From contig OZ020616.1 of NCBI GenBank assembly GCA_963971575.1, forward strand, positions 2,686,924 through 2,750,923: 64,000 nucleotides of DNA, written 5' to 3'. The notes beneath the pieces were generated by a model. It did no database searches. It was not told the DNA's origin and saw only the letters and a program-made list of their open reading frames with translations. Source of the stretch: Liopterus haemorrhoidalis. Taxonomy: Eukaryota > Arthropoda > Insecta > Coleoptera > Dytiscidae. Shown piece after piece: positions 21,694-32,117 of the stretch (position 1 is its first letter; every line of letters starts with the position of its first letter). The position numbers and the translations under genes are program-made.

Positions 21694-22735
21694 TTGCTAA
21701 AATTTATGAATATAAATTTGCTGCTAAGTTACATCACTACTAAAAACATTTTGACTCCTCAACAACATGGTTTTCGTAGCAAATTCTCAACCTTAGCTCC
21801 TATAAATGCATTTTTAAAAGAAATTTGTTGTACCGTTGACGCTAACGACTACCCTATTGGTATATTTTGCGACCTCAGTCGAGCTTTTGATTGCGTAAGT
21901 CATGAAATTTTACTATTTAAACTCGAAAAATATGGCATACGCGGTTCAGTACTAGATTGGTTACAGTTAGAGATGGGTCGTTCATGAACGAACCGGTGTA
22001 TTAAGTGTATTATTTATTGTCATCAATTTGTAGGGCAGTTTATTTGAAACTAATAGGCTTAGTCTGTATTTTCTTACAACCATACTATATAAAAATATTA
22101 AAAATATTGCCCAAATCCCAGATGTCCGAGTTATAAGGGCAATAAACATCGCCATAAACTTAACACATCTGGTTTAAAATACAGTAGCTACATAAAGTGA
22201 ATTGTTTGTTTCAAAAATGTTAGATAAGAACCGAGACTAAGCGACGTTCTACCTACGGGCGAACGACCGACAACTGACCCGGTCTAAGAAAGAGCCGGGT
22301 CTAAGAAAGAGCCGGCTCTAAGCGACGTCTACCTACAAGCGAACGACCGACAACTGACCGGGTTAAGCGACGTTCTACCTACGAGCGAACGACCGACAAC
22401 TGACCCGGTCTAAGAAAGAGCCGGCTCTAAGCGACGTCTACCTACAAGCGAACGACCAACAACTGACCGGCTCTAAGTGACGTTCTACCTACGAACTAAC
22501 GACCGACCTGTGTCTCGGAAACATGTTTACTTAACCGGATCAATGAACCGGCTCAACAAACTGAACGACCTCCACTGATCCGGTTCTGCAAACTGAGCCG
22601 AAATTCCCATCTCTAGTTACAGTCATGTCTTACGAACCGCTCCCAATTTGTAGAGCTCACACACCCTTCACAGAAAGACTCACTAAAGTTCAAATCGGAG
22701 GTAGAACATAATTCAAATACTAGGTTCCCTACTAT
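21694..22735 (+). pseudogene. LINE reverse transcriptase fragment split by a MITE
   Basis: The first part (21694-21967) encodes TPQQHGFRSKFSTLAPINAF, then IGIFCDLSRAFDCVSHEILL and LEKYGIRGSVLDWLQ. These are reverse-transcriptase motifs (QHGFR, D.S.AFD, KL...G) of the Jockey/R1-like type. A 648-bp hAT MITE interrupts it. Reading resumes after 22623 with residues like FVELTHPSQKDSL, until about 22735. Removing the insert and one target copy joins the fragments across a codon for Leu/Gln-Ser. Both ends of the LINE are lost. Confidence 0.8.
21968..22615. mobile_element. hAT-type MITE with exact 8-bp target duplication
   Basis: The termini are TAGAGATGGG and CCCATCTCTA. The octamer GTTACAGT is repeated exactly on both sides (21960-21967 and 22616-22623), the hAT signature. 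The interior holds about three to four imperfect tandem units (about 22240-22510) built from 'gcgacgttctacctac', 'gaacgaccgacaactgac' and 'aagaaagagccgg'. No coding frame is present. Confidence 0.92.
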
Positions 22736-23048
22736 AGGTAATGTACAGTGATCTGAGCCGGAAATGTAAGAGAGGAATTTTTAATCCGGTTGCGTTTTTG
22801 AAAAATATTGCAATTTTTGTGTTTTTGACAAAATTTATTATTTTTTAACTCATGGCTAAATTATGGCTAGTAATGTTATGGATTTTTTTGTATTCCTATA
22901 TGTGGGAAAAAGAGCTGTACAAGTATGCCAAATTTCAAATTTCTGTATTCAGCCGTTTGACTATAATTTCTACCGTACTGACAGACAGACACATGAGTGA
23001 CGTTATAAGGGTTTTTTGGTGGTCATGCCTACAAAACCCTAAAAATAA
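22736..23048 (+). repeat. R2 partial copy
   Basis: It holds 'gtgatctgagccgg', 'tcctatatgtgggaaa', 'caagtatgccaaatttcaa', 'cagccgtttgactataattt', a short GACA tract (about 22978-22990) and the end 'atgcctacaaaaccctaaaa'. The internal tRNA-like part is absent. Confidence 0.7.
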
Positions 23049-23071
23049 ATACCATTTATTTATAAATCCAG

Positions 23072-23310
23072 GAAAATGTTTGCGTTTTACAAAACTAAAT
23101 GATGACAATCAAGCAGGAATTTTATTTTTAATAGCTAAATCTTATTTCTGTAGGTCAACACAACTGTCTGAAAAGAAGGTTGGACAGCTGCACGAAGGTG
23201 ATTTAAATTTAATATACAAATTAAGTTTGCTATTTAAAAAATATATCAACATCTTAAAAAAATATGGTGTTACATTGAACACTTTTGTTCAGTTCCTGAA
23301 GAGGTCTTGA
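23072..23310 (+). other. Possible terminal coding exon, unknown protein
   Basis: Directly after the R2 repeat an open frame runs to a TGA at 23308-23310. It includes KCLRFTKLNDDNQAGILFL, STQLSEKKVGQLHEGDLNLI and KKYGVTLNTFVQFLKRS. The composition (charged and hydrophobic alternation, few rare residues) is more protein-like than most frames here. Candidate acceptors are AAATCCAG|G at 23071 and TTTCTGTAG|G at about 23153. An AATAAA lies near 23361. It could be a host terminal exon or a fragment of a decayed gene. I recognise no family. Confidence 0.3.
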
Positions 23311-23499
23311 ACCGAGTAATTCCAACGTCAAAGGGTTAAAGAAACAGGTGATAAACAAGATAATAAAAATATAAAAAAAATATGAACTTAATATTTATAT
23401 TCAAGTAACTGTATTTATATATTTTTCATTATTATTATGTTTATTTATTTTAAAAATTATCTTTTAATAGTTCAAATTTAAATACATTTAATTTTCTAA

Positions 23500-24120
23500 T
23501 GGCGGGTTGCTAACGTAAGAGTTTTCTAAAGCCGCATTCAGAGCTCTTAAATCAATAGCTTATGCACTGTAGATTATAGACTGTTCACTGTCATCAGAAG
23601 TTTGTCATATGGTAAGACGTGAAACCGTTCAGACCTCCAAATTTAATACGCTGTTTGTTGTGGATTGTGCATAATTTTCTAAACTTATAGGTAGTGAGAT
23701 GTTTTAATGAGACAGACATATAAACACATTGGCTATCGCATTCTATCAGTGACAAAATTACAAAGACGAACAGTAAATATGATCAATTTAGGTAATTAAG
23801 TAGTTAAAATCTAAGACAACAGAATTATAAGAACGATAATACAGATAAAATATTTTACGAAGCTAAATAGTTGGTTTCAAAATTCACAGATGGAGGGCTA
23901 TTCGTAAAGTACTAATTTATAACAGATGTGAACGGTACATGCAACATTAAAAAGAATACATAGAAACATAACTTACAGCACAGTCTACAACCTCTTAATT
24001 TAAAGAGCTCTGAATGCGGCTTTACTCAAGTTTAAATCATTTGTTTTTGTATGCTACAACATACAAAAACAAATGATTTTAACTTGAGTTAGGGATAATT
24101 CCTACTTTAGCAACCGGCCA
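23500..24120. mobile_element. MITE (621 bp) with TAA target duplication
   Basis: The inverted termini read TGGCGGGTTGCTAACGTA and TGGCCGGTTGCTAAAGTA. TAA lies on both sides (23497-23499 and 24121-24123). Sub-terminal words 'aaagccgcattcagagctct' near the left are inverted near the right. A strong 30-bp hairpin is present at 24024-24089 (arms with one mismatch, loop CTACAA). Fragments of the family appear at 19310 and 30410. Confidence 0.75.
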
Positions 24121-24123
24121 TAA

Positions 24124-24500
24124 GTACTATATATCTTCCAAAATTTCAATCTATAGAATTATACAAATTATACAAATAAAATTATGTAAATAAAATATTT
24201 ATTCAAAATTATTTCAAACAATTTTATTAATTACTATATTATTACAGCAATTTATTTTTCTATTTTTATTTAAATATTCCTAAAATTATATTTGTATTCG
24301 ATTTTATTGTTATTTATTAACTTTAATACAAATACCCATCACCTTAAATTTTATATAAATCAGTATAAAATTTCCTTAGGTTTTTATTTATTCAGTAGAA
24401 CTGTCTTGAAATAAATATCTATTATGAATATAGTCAATAAAAATATTTAAAACAATGCAACATCTATATTAATTTTGTATGCTAGTTTGAACTAAGCAGA
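24124..24500. other. AT-rich spacer, nothing seen
   Basis: Very AT-rich sequence with no frame, repeat match or structure I can support. Confidence 0.35.
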
Positions 24501-24665
24501 CATGTGACGTATTCCCTCTCACGCTCTGATTGGTCAGAAGTTACGAGACAACCTTTACTTTAATAATCTTGATTCTGAGTGACGTCAGAAACATAAGTTC
24601 TTTTGATTGGTTATTCAAAGTGAGGCATCCTTATACTGACTATTCAAAGTGAGGTAACCGTATAA
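24501..24665 (+). promoter_or_regulatory. Candidate upstream control block of the protease homologue
   Basis: In this short stretch are two inverted CCAAT boxes (ATTGG at 24529-24533 and 24606-24610). There is also a perfect CRE-like TGACGTCA (24580-24587), a TGACGT at 24505-24510, and a tandem TATTCAAAGTGAGG (twice within 24610-24655). The block lies about 300-460 bases upstream of the ATG at 24961. Its clustering suggests a promoter-proximal element, but no transcription start is shown. Confidence 0.3.
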
Positions 24666-24960
24666 TATCCGAACCGTGCTCATCTCCACTTACTAGGTGC
24701 GCTGAAACGCGTTCAATTCTTATATTTTTTATCATATCTCGTAACTATTTCAAAATCAATAAACGATTGTAAAACAATTATGTAAAAATATAAATTTGTC
24801 GGTATTTAAATATTTTAATTGTTTTTTATAGTTCATTAAGTATTAAAATAATGATATATTGTTCTATATTCTATATATGTATATAATATATTCTTAAATA
24901 TATATCTCTAGAATACTGGCATATATTTATTTGAAACTAGAATAAAACTATATATTAATA

Positions 24961-27045
24961 ATGATACAAATTTTTCTTTTTAGTTTACTAATTGGAATAG
25001 GACAGTCCTGCCTCATTTTTGCTTCTCCTAAACAAAGGATTCTCGGTGGAGATGAAGAAACTTCGACTGATAAAAATGAAGAAACCCTTTCTGTAGAAGA
25101 TATTGGAAGTAAATATTTTTTTAATCTACTAAGGCCCGCTCTTTCCACCTTCAGGTAAACCTCTAGGTGACTATCTTAGACAGATAAGGTTATCTGGAAC
25201 TTGGCAATGCCAATCAAAATTTATATTTCCTTAAAACTACTTTTTTTGATATGTTAATGTTAGTTATGTCACCTAACAAAACAAAAATCACATTTTAATT
25301 AATATTACAGCCAAATTTTTTAATTAAAATATTGTAAATTTGAAATAAGCCAACCACAGCACGAAGGTTGCCGAGTAAATACGACTGAGCATGACGTCAA
25401 GCCCTAGACGGCCCAGACTACAACAAAATCTTTACTAAAGTCACTAGATTATACAAAGTAGCGCAACGGCGGCCATACTGGGGCTAAAAATGTCGCCAAC
25501 ACAAATGATTTTCAGTGATTCCACCAGTAAAAAAATAAGAAACTAGTACTACCAACATTTTTATTTTAAACAAAGATGCACTATAACAAAATTGTGGTAC
25601 AATTTCAATTATTTTTTTTATTTTTATTAAATAAAATGGATATAATATATAAATTTAAATGAAACTTAACCTTAAATATTCAAACCGCTGACAAAGGAGG
25701 TTATTAAATTAGACGAGAAAGAGAGATGTGACAGCGTAGACGCAAACTTAAGAACATAAAGAACGTAAAAATTGCTGCTTTAGTTTGCTTAATAGGGGAA
25801 GCAATGTTGCCAATCAAACCCTGGGGTCTGTCGGCTTCTTCAAAGGCTTGCGCTACTTTGTATAATCTAGTGACTTTAATCTTTACGTGTGTATATTGTA
25901 TTGTTCGAGAGTTTTGTATTTGTTTTTAAACAATTTTTCACGCATTTATTATTAAAATGGCAGATAAAGATTTTGTTAGGGCTCAGAGTGATAATTTACC
26001 CAACATTGATGCTTTTATGCTCATGGAATATATGAAAAATAATGAATGCTACAGTGCTGAAGAAATAAATGGTGTCAAAACAGACGTAAGTAAACCATTT
26101 ATGTATTCTATAACTTTATGTAAACAATATAAACGCTGCAACTCTGTAAAATGTAAATATATATGTAATTTAGATGTCAGAATTTTACTACATTGTTTAC
26201 ATGAAGTTACAAAACGTTAGAGGCATAATTGAAATACTGCAATATAGGTTATATATTTTAATATAAAATTTAATTCGGTAAATATGTATAAAATGTTTTT
26301 ATAGAATTAAACTTTATTTTAATTAAAATCACTCTTTACACAACCTATAAAAGTTATACAAGCAAATAAGTTCACGACAGACTGTGTAGGCTGTACGCTG
26401 TAGATTGGGTAGGCTGTACGCAGTACACTTATGTAGGGTATGACGTCACACGTGGTTTTCGCGCGCTACATACATTTATGATTTTTTTAAGCCTTCAAAT
26501 TAAAACAAAAATGCAAAACTGTTTTTTATGTTTATATGCAACAAGAGGAATATAATAAAAAATAAAAAAAAGCATGCCTAACCCCTATTAAATACGTCAG
26601 TCTCATTATCCATTAGATAAATAACGGCTAGATAAATATGGGAAGTATTTTAAGATCGAAGCACTATTTCGGCATACTTGGAACCTTCAAAATAGACATT
26701 CATTACATATAAACAACGTGAATTTTAATGTTTACTGGTGGTTTTTGTAATTTTGCTACAATATTAATACTTGTTTTTATGCAATTATATTTTTATGCAA
26801 ACATTTTTTATAAAAAAAAAGCACGATAGATGTCTATTTCTGTAGTTGCTAAAATCCCACCAGATGTCATATCGTTTAGCAATTTTTCCCTATTTCTTTC
26901 GAAAGACGGAATGACATTTATTCAACACAGAAAGTATCACCTTATTTATCAGATAGTTACCTAGAGGTTCACCTCAAGGTTACCTTCAGGTTCAGGTTCA
27001 CGAAATAATATAGGTTTTTTTCGGTTTTCGGTTCGGGTTCGGGTG

Positions 27046-27095
<50 letters not shown>

Positions 27096-30000
27096 GGTTA
27101 TATATTTATTGTGTAACAGGAAGAACCGAAAATAATTACGATTTTTCTGTGATAATACAAAATTTGATCCAAAAGAAGCGAAGCAAAATTAGGAAACCCT
27201 TTTGTAGAGGAGCCCTTATATCATCAGAATGGGTTATAACATCAGCTAGTTGCCTTCACAGAGTGTAAGTAAGAAAAAATATATATTCCCAATATACAGG
27301 TTATTAGTTCGAACTGTTTGAGCTTTGTTAACTTATACGAGTTGTGTAAAATAAGTAACCGGACTGATTTAATTTTTTTTTTTTTATTCGAATAGAATTA
27401 CAATTCAATATTGTCTCCCTCAAAATAACTTCCTTGGGAAGCCACACAGCGCTAGAGACGGTTCTTCCAATCCTAATAGCAGTGCTGGAACTCGGATACT
27501 GGAATAGCTTTCAGCTGGTCGCTTACAGACGTTTGAATATTTTCGAGTATTCCAAAATGACGTCCCTTGAGGTGATTTTTCAATCTAGGGAAGAGGAAAA
27601 AGTCACAAGGACTCAAGTCATGCGAATAAAGAGGCTGAGGAACCACAGGAATGTTTTTGCTGGTCAAAAACTCGTTTATTGATATTGCTGTGGGAAAAGG
27701 CGCATTGTTGCATATTTCTCATCCCCAGTTCATTGGTCAAAATCTAATGAACGGTAGTGTGAGTCAAATTCAACTCTTCCCCGATCATTCTGACTGTCAA
27801 CCGACGATTTGAACGTACAAGATCCCGTATTCTGTCGACATTTTCATCGGTTCTTGAAGATGAAGGCCTTTCGCTGCGTGATTTATCTTCAATCAACTCT
27901 CTTCCTTCAGAAAATGCCTTAAACCACCAAAAAACCTGGGCCCTTGACAAAACACTGTCTCCGTAGGCCTGCTGAAGTTTTGCAAAAGTTTCCGTTGGCA
28001 TGTGTCCAAGTCTGAAACAAAACCTGATAGCACACCGTTGCTTGAAATGAATGTTAATCTCATTTTTAGAACGCACTAGAAAAAACTGTTTCACGAAAAA
28101 AATCGCTACGGACAAAAAAATTTACCGAGTTCGAACTCGTACTTAAGGCTGCGTATAACCCCCAGAAGTTATTAATTTCTTATACAAAATTAACAAACTG
28201 TAATAAAATTAGTATCAATCTATACATCAAATTTTGCACCGAATTTTTATCTATCTAATAGCATATTTTTAATTGTAGAAATATTTATTGTAAAAATATT
28301 ATCGCTCAATAACTTAATAATTGACATCAGCAACATTGTTCTGTAATTTTTTAAATCTATTTATGGGTTTCAAATAACTTTTATATTTATATAGTTTTGT
28401 GTAGAAATGTTCAAATAATACGTCAACATTTTTTTCGACTTGATTACTTATAGTTTAGAACCCTCGTCGAAAAATATTATACTTGATGATAATAGAATTC
28501 CACTTGGCACATGTATTCTTCACAAAAATTAAATCATTTTTACCCGTTACAACTATTTTGAGAACCGCTGCAGAATCAAGATGGCGGCAAATATAGACTA
28601 CCAAGTACAATAACTATAAGTAGTTTTCACAATAGAACAAAATAGCTAAAATCCTTTTTGTAGAATGAAGCTTTAGCTACAATTTGCCGCATCGTACACA
28701 AATATGCGTCGATTGGTTTACAAGATGGCGCCTATAATGCAATTTGCTTAATTACAATTACATAACAGTTTTTTCTAAAATTTAAAATATCCTATTAGAT
28801 AGATAAAAATTCTCTGCAAATTTTGATATATAGATTGTTATTAATTTTATTTCAGATTATTAGTTTTGTATGAGAAACTATAGGGAACTATAGGGCTGTG
28901 CGCTGCCTTAAGGCGTATGTACATGTTCACCTGCCACCCCTCCAAGTTCCGCGTCCCAAATGTTGCCAAAACAAACTCTATTTTTTTTTTTTTTTTCTTA
29001 TCGAGTGGATATCTTTTATAGACACCTTATTCAGGTAGTGTCGCACTCTCCACAAGTGGTATACAGACTAAAAACCCCGCTTGCCTCCTCTCCGCCATGG
29101 GACTGTCGTAGTGGACTATTCTTCATGACGGAGTGGCTAGTTCTTCATGCCTTCCCTCTTTATTCTTCCTGTCTTCTATCTTGATTTTTCCTGTCTTCTG
29201 TCTTGATTTTTCCTGTCTTCTGTCTTCTTCGGCCTCCTGGTTCTCCTGTATCGTTCGTCCGGTAGTCGTCCTAGACCAAGAGTCGGCAACCTTTCGGTGA
29301 CATAGAGCCAAATCTATATTGAAAAAAAAAACAATAACATGGAAGAGCCGCTAAAAAATATATGTTATATTTAAGAAAAAAACGTAAAAATTGTTTATTT
29401 GTTTTAAAATAATCAAGTATTACAATAAATTAATATTTACTTATACATTTAGTTTGTGATACCTATTGCACTTGCCAGTATATTACAATATAATAATTTT
29501 TTTTATGGGCCGATTGCTCCTGCATAGTGTTCAATAAGACTTCAATATTTGGTGAATATTCAGTAATCTTTAACTTTAGGCAGCACTCTAGTTTCAGGTC
29601 AGTAAGATTGCTTCTTAACTGACTTTATTAATTTCATATGTGAAAAGTCTTGCTCATAGTAATATGTGGATCGGAAAATTATCAGTAGTCCAAAAGCATA
29701 ATTTTTTAAATGATTGAACGATTCTAGAACACGGTCCAATCTTCGAAAACAACTTTATCTACATTTTGAAGATTGTGAATTTCGGCCCACTTATGCTGGG
29801 AAGATAAAATGCACTTTTCTCTTTCTAAACTTTCCAGTTCATAATTAAGTTTTAAGAATATATTATTCCATAAATCTTTGGATTTCAAATCCAATAATTG
29901 AAGTTCAAATTGTGCCTGATTAATCAATGGGAATGGTGATAAATGTAATTGCTGCATATCTGTTTCAATTGGTTTTGTCAAAAAAGCTAGTGTAGCTTTA

Positions 30001-31025
30001 TATTTTCTAAACTCTTTAAATATATCTACAAAAGCTTCTTGCATGTTAACAATAGTTTGTGCAAAAAAATTTGCATCAATAACTTTGTTATTGTCCTTAT
30101 GTTTTTGTAATTTAATAAAATATAAAAATGTTTCTGCACCTAAAACATTCACAAATACAGATAACTTGTTTTCGAAAGAAATTACTTCTTCTAAAAGGAA
30201 TATGCAGTAATTTGGGGAATTACCGGGCGTGAATTGCACCGTAAAACATCCTGAACAATACAAAACCTGTATAATACAGGCAGAAAGTTGAAAATTAAAA
30301 AATAAATTATATTAAAATAAAAACCAGCCAATATTCAAAGAGCCACAATATTTTCTTTCAAGAGCCGCATGCGACTCCGGAGCCGCAGGTTGCCGACCCT
30401 TGTACTAAACTTATCCACAATGCACAATGAACAGTCTACTAATTTGAAGAGCTCTGGACGCAGCTTTTGCGCTAAAAGTAATCATGATTTCAGATCTCCT
30501 AATGGAATAGTGAACATTACCTTGCCACACCAAAATAATGCATCATATACATCCGTAAAAACGATTAAACATCCAAAATATGCAGCTCCATTCACAAATG
30601 ATATTGCTCTTATCTACCTGACAAAATCTGTTGAATCTAAAGTTGAAAACTTGCAATTATTAAAAGATGAATTACAGAATACAGCAAATAATTTAATTTT
30701 CGCTATAAATGATGAAAATTCAAACAGTTTAAAATATCATTTGACACCAATGGATTTAGAAGTATGTAAAGCAATATATGAAGAAGAAATAACTGAGGAG
30801 AATATATGTGTTAAATATGTGGGTGAAAAACGATGGGATGGAATCTGCCAAAATGATGCTGGAGGACCATTACTTGATGAAGATAATGAACATTTTTTAC
30901 AAGGGATTGCATCTTATAGTTCAAAAAATAAATGCAATAAGGATATAATGGTTTTTACTCTCATTTCTCCTTATTATAATTGGATACTAGATGAAATCTA
31001 TGGAAAGCATTTCAAGTTAAATTAA
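24961..31025 (+). CDS. Secreted serine protease homologue (catalytically inactive), 3 exons
   Basis: Exons are 24961-25108, 27120-27264 and 30494-31025, with GTAAAT/CAG and GTAAGT/CAG splice borders. The lengths sum to 825 nt, giving 274 residues. Residues 1-21 form a signal peptide. QRILGG at 25-30 is a trypsin-type activation cleavage site. C78 and C94 match the first chymotrypsin disulphide. The catalytic positions are altered. WVITSASC (87-94) has Ser93 where His is expected. NDIAL keeps Asp134. CQNDAGGPL (216-224) has Ala220 in place of Ser. The protein should therefore be unable to cut peptides. Insect serine protease homologues of this kind act as cofactors, regulators or binding proteins in haemolymph; the exact role here is unknown. 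The final helix (YYNWILDEI) is intact. Start at 24961: only Met upstream of the signal peptide. Frames extending from exon 1 past 25108 or before 30494 read intron. The introns are filled with transposons. Confidence 0.85.
25424..25885. mobile_element. Nested MITE inside the THAP element
   Basis: The insert is absent from the equivalent place in copy 1 (about 7850). Its ends are an inverted repeat of about 37 bp (CTTTACTAAAGTCACTAGAT..., and its inverse ending ATCTAGTGACTTTAATC...). The interior is non-coding. Confidence 0.65.
25957..26220 (+). pseudogene. Transposon open frame of unknown function, antisense to the THAP exon direction
   Basis: ATG 25957 opens MADKDFVRAQSDNLPNIDAF, then MLMEYMKNNECYSAEEINGV. 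At 26092 a GTAAGT follows TKD-type residues, so the frame after it is likely intron. It lies within the THAP element but on the strand opposite to the THAP exon of copy 1. I infer a second exon-like unit of the element or a captured exon. No family is recognised. Confidence 0.35.
27044..27093. repeat. (TA)n microsatellite
   Basis: An uninterrupted TA run just upstream of the acceptor of exon 2 of the protease homologue. Confidence 0.95.
27338..28139 (-). mobile_element. Mariner element with internal deletion, in protease-homologue intron 2
   Basis: TA flanks both sides (27336-27337 and 28140-28141) and the outermost CGAGTT is shared, but the terminal repeats are otherwise diverged. The N-terminal part (27744-28115, -) reads RLGHMPTETFAKLQQAYGDS, VFWWFKAFSEGRE and RSNRRLTVRMIGEELNLTHT, the mariner helix-turn-helix region. 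The C-terminal part (27473-27667, -) reads QPLYSHDLSPCDFFLFPRLK, the third-Asp motif. The middle of the nuclease, with the first two Asp residues, is deleted. Confidence 0.85.
28142..28914. mobile_element. Long-TIR non-coding element
   Basis: The first and last about 130 bases are inverted copies. Both open with CTTAAGGC, and both hold 'aatttttatctatctaatag' or its inverse. The element abuts the mariner at 28139. There is no coding frame. Confidence 0.6.
29277..30402 (-). mobile_element. hAT element remnant in protease-homologue intron 2
   Basis: The ends are CAAGAGTCGGCAACCT and AGGTTGCCGACCCTTG. The flanking octamers TCCTAGAC (29269-29276) and TACTAAAC (30403-30410) agree at six of eight positions, consistent with an old hAT duplication. 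The coding remnant is described separately. Confidence 0.75.
29724..30263 (-). pseudogene. hAT transposase fragment (179 residues)
   Basis: Motifs include EVISFENKLSVFVNVLGAET and QTIVNMQEAFVDIFKEFRKY, then SPFPLINQAQFELQLLDLKS. This resembles the helical middle of hAT transposases of the GTF2IRD2-like group (a pattern recalled from the family, not searched). The N-terminal BED region and the C-terminal dimerisation region are missing. Confidence 0.55.
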
Positions 31026-31034
31026 TTCACATTG

Positions 31035-31195
31035 GAAACTACTGGATTTTTTTAAGTGAGATATTTTCAATGACTATGCCACACTATGCCAGCGATGGCG
31101 AACATTTTTTCTCAGATGGGTCGAAATTTAATTTGAAATTTTATAAATTCAAATCCCGAGTAAAATATATAATGCGTAAAAAAATTTTTTCGCCT
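31035..31195 (+). repeat. Repeat fragment, hAT-type end
   Basis: The stretch 'cagcgatggcgaacatttt' to 'ttcaaatcccgagtaaaata' recurs, diverged, at 59538-59650 (cagcgatgaacctttttc...). The CAG-type beginning suggests a hAT terminus. Confidence 0.45.
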
Positions 31196-31209
31196 TAAGA
31201 TAAAAGTAC

Positions 31210-31455
31210 AGTGGATATCGTTTATTAGGACGTTAAAGGGACCAATGAAATTCGGTCGTTATAACCATAGGTCGCAGTGGCGGTCGGTGAAACATGTTTG
31301 GGTATGCAATTAGTATGATCGGACAAGCTCGTATTATATCGCTCAACAGCAGTATAGCTGTAACGACAAAGCACAAGCGTGTGTATTCTTTGTAATTGCT
31401 TACCCAAAAATGATTCACCGACCGCCACTGGTAGGTCGTTATATCCAAACACTAT
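31210..31455. mobile_element. Pogo/Tigger-type fragment, split by a small hAT MITE
   Basis: It begins CAGTGGATATCGTTTATTAG and carries 'cggtcgttataacc' and 'ggtcgttatatcc'. This is the 'CAGT...CGTTATAA' terminus style of Tigger/pogo elements. The MITE at 31275-31430 sits between the two GGTCGTTATA words. Similar sequence is found at 56633-56890. Confidence 0.55.
31275..31430. mobile_element. 156-bp hAT MITE inside the Tigger fragment
   Basis: Its inverted repeats, about 38 bp, begin CAGTGGCGGTCGGTGAA. The octamers ATAGGTCG and GTAGGTCG flank it (7 of 8 match). It is non-coding. Confidence 0.8.
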
Positions 31456-31547
31456 AAATATAATGTTGAAAAATATATACATTTTATATATATATTTCCT
31501 ATAATTTGGTCCTATAATTTTGGTTCCTATTCTCCCGGCCCAAACAT

Positions 31548-32117
31548 TTAATTTTTGCGGCCTTTGAGTTCGGAATGAAACAAATGTAAATTTTCTCGAC
31601 TCCAGTACCTAAAATTTTGTCTGTGCACTTTACCATTTAGAGTAAACGTTGCTTCGTCAGTAAATAAAATTATTTGAAGCATTGTTGGATCGGAATTAAT
31701 TTTTTCAAACATTTCAAAACAAAAATCCATACATACTGCTCCGTTCCTTTCTAACAATTCTTGATGATTTTGAAATTTGTATGATCGAAACTTTACTTTT
31801 TTTAAAAATTTAAAAACACATCCAATAGTGACACAAAGGTTTGTGCAATTGATCTTAAAGTATTTTGATTGTTTTCTTCCACTTGTAATAATATTTCCAA
31901 CTGCTCTTCTGTAAGCACGTGGGATGTTGTTCTTTTTTTATTATGTTTTGACTTAAGACATCCTTCGCGATGAAATTTATTAACTAGTTAAAATTGTAGA
32001 GGGATTTGGTATTGGCCGATCTGCATAAGTTGCAGTAAATACAGCAGAAACTTCTCGTAAACTCATTTGGGAGTTATACCAAGTTACCATAATTATTTTT
32101 TCTTCATCTGTATACAT
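31548..32117 (-). pseudogene. DD41D-type mariner transposase remnant
   Basis: The N-terminal piece starts at 32117: MYTDEEKIIMVTWYNSQMSL, REVSAVF. After frame breaks, 31757 to 31548 reads ILFTDEATFTLNGKVHRQNF and RYWSRENLHLF, the first-Asp motif of the same group as the 5062 and 38143 elements but a different subfamily. The C-terminal two thirds are gone. Confidence 0.75.

Larger units (their letters stand above)
25210..26589 (-). mobile_element. THAP-domain DNA transposon, copy 2, in protease-homologue intron 1
   Basis: Blocks at 25220-25400, 25870-25950 and 26240-26580 are inverted matches to copy 1 at 7189-8088. The right terminus is TAGGCATGC-like (AGCATGCCTAACCCCTATT). The left terminal TIR is lost or mutated. 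The THAP exon itself is missing from this copy. A smaller inverted-repeat insert interrupts it at 25424-25885. Confidence 0.65.

Noticed and set aside
22240..22510. CRISPR-like or regulatory repeat array
   Set aside because: Imperfect tandem units inside a hAT MITE with a clear 8-base duplication.
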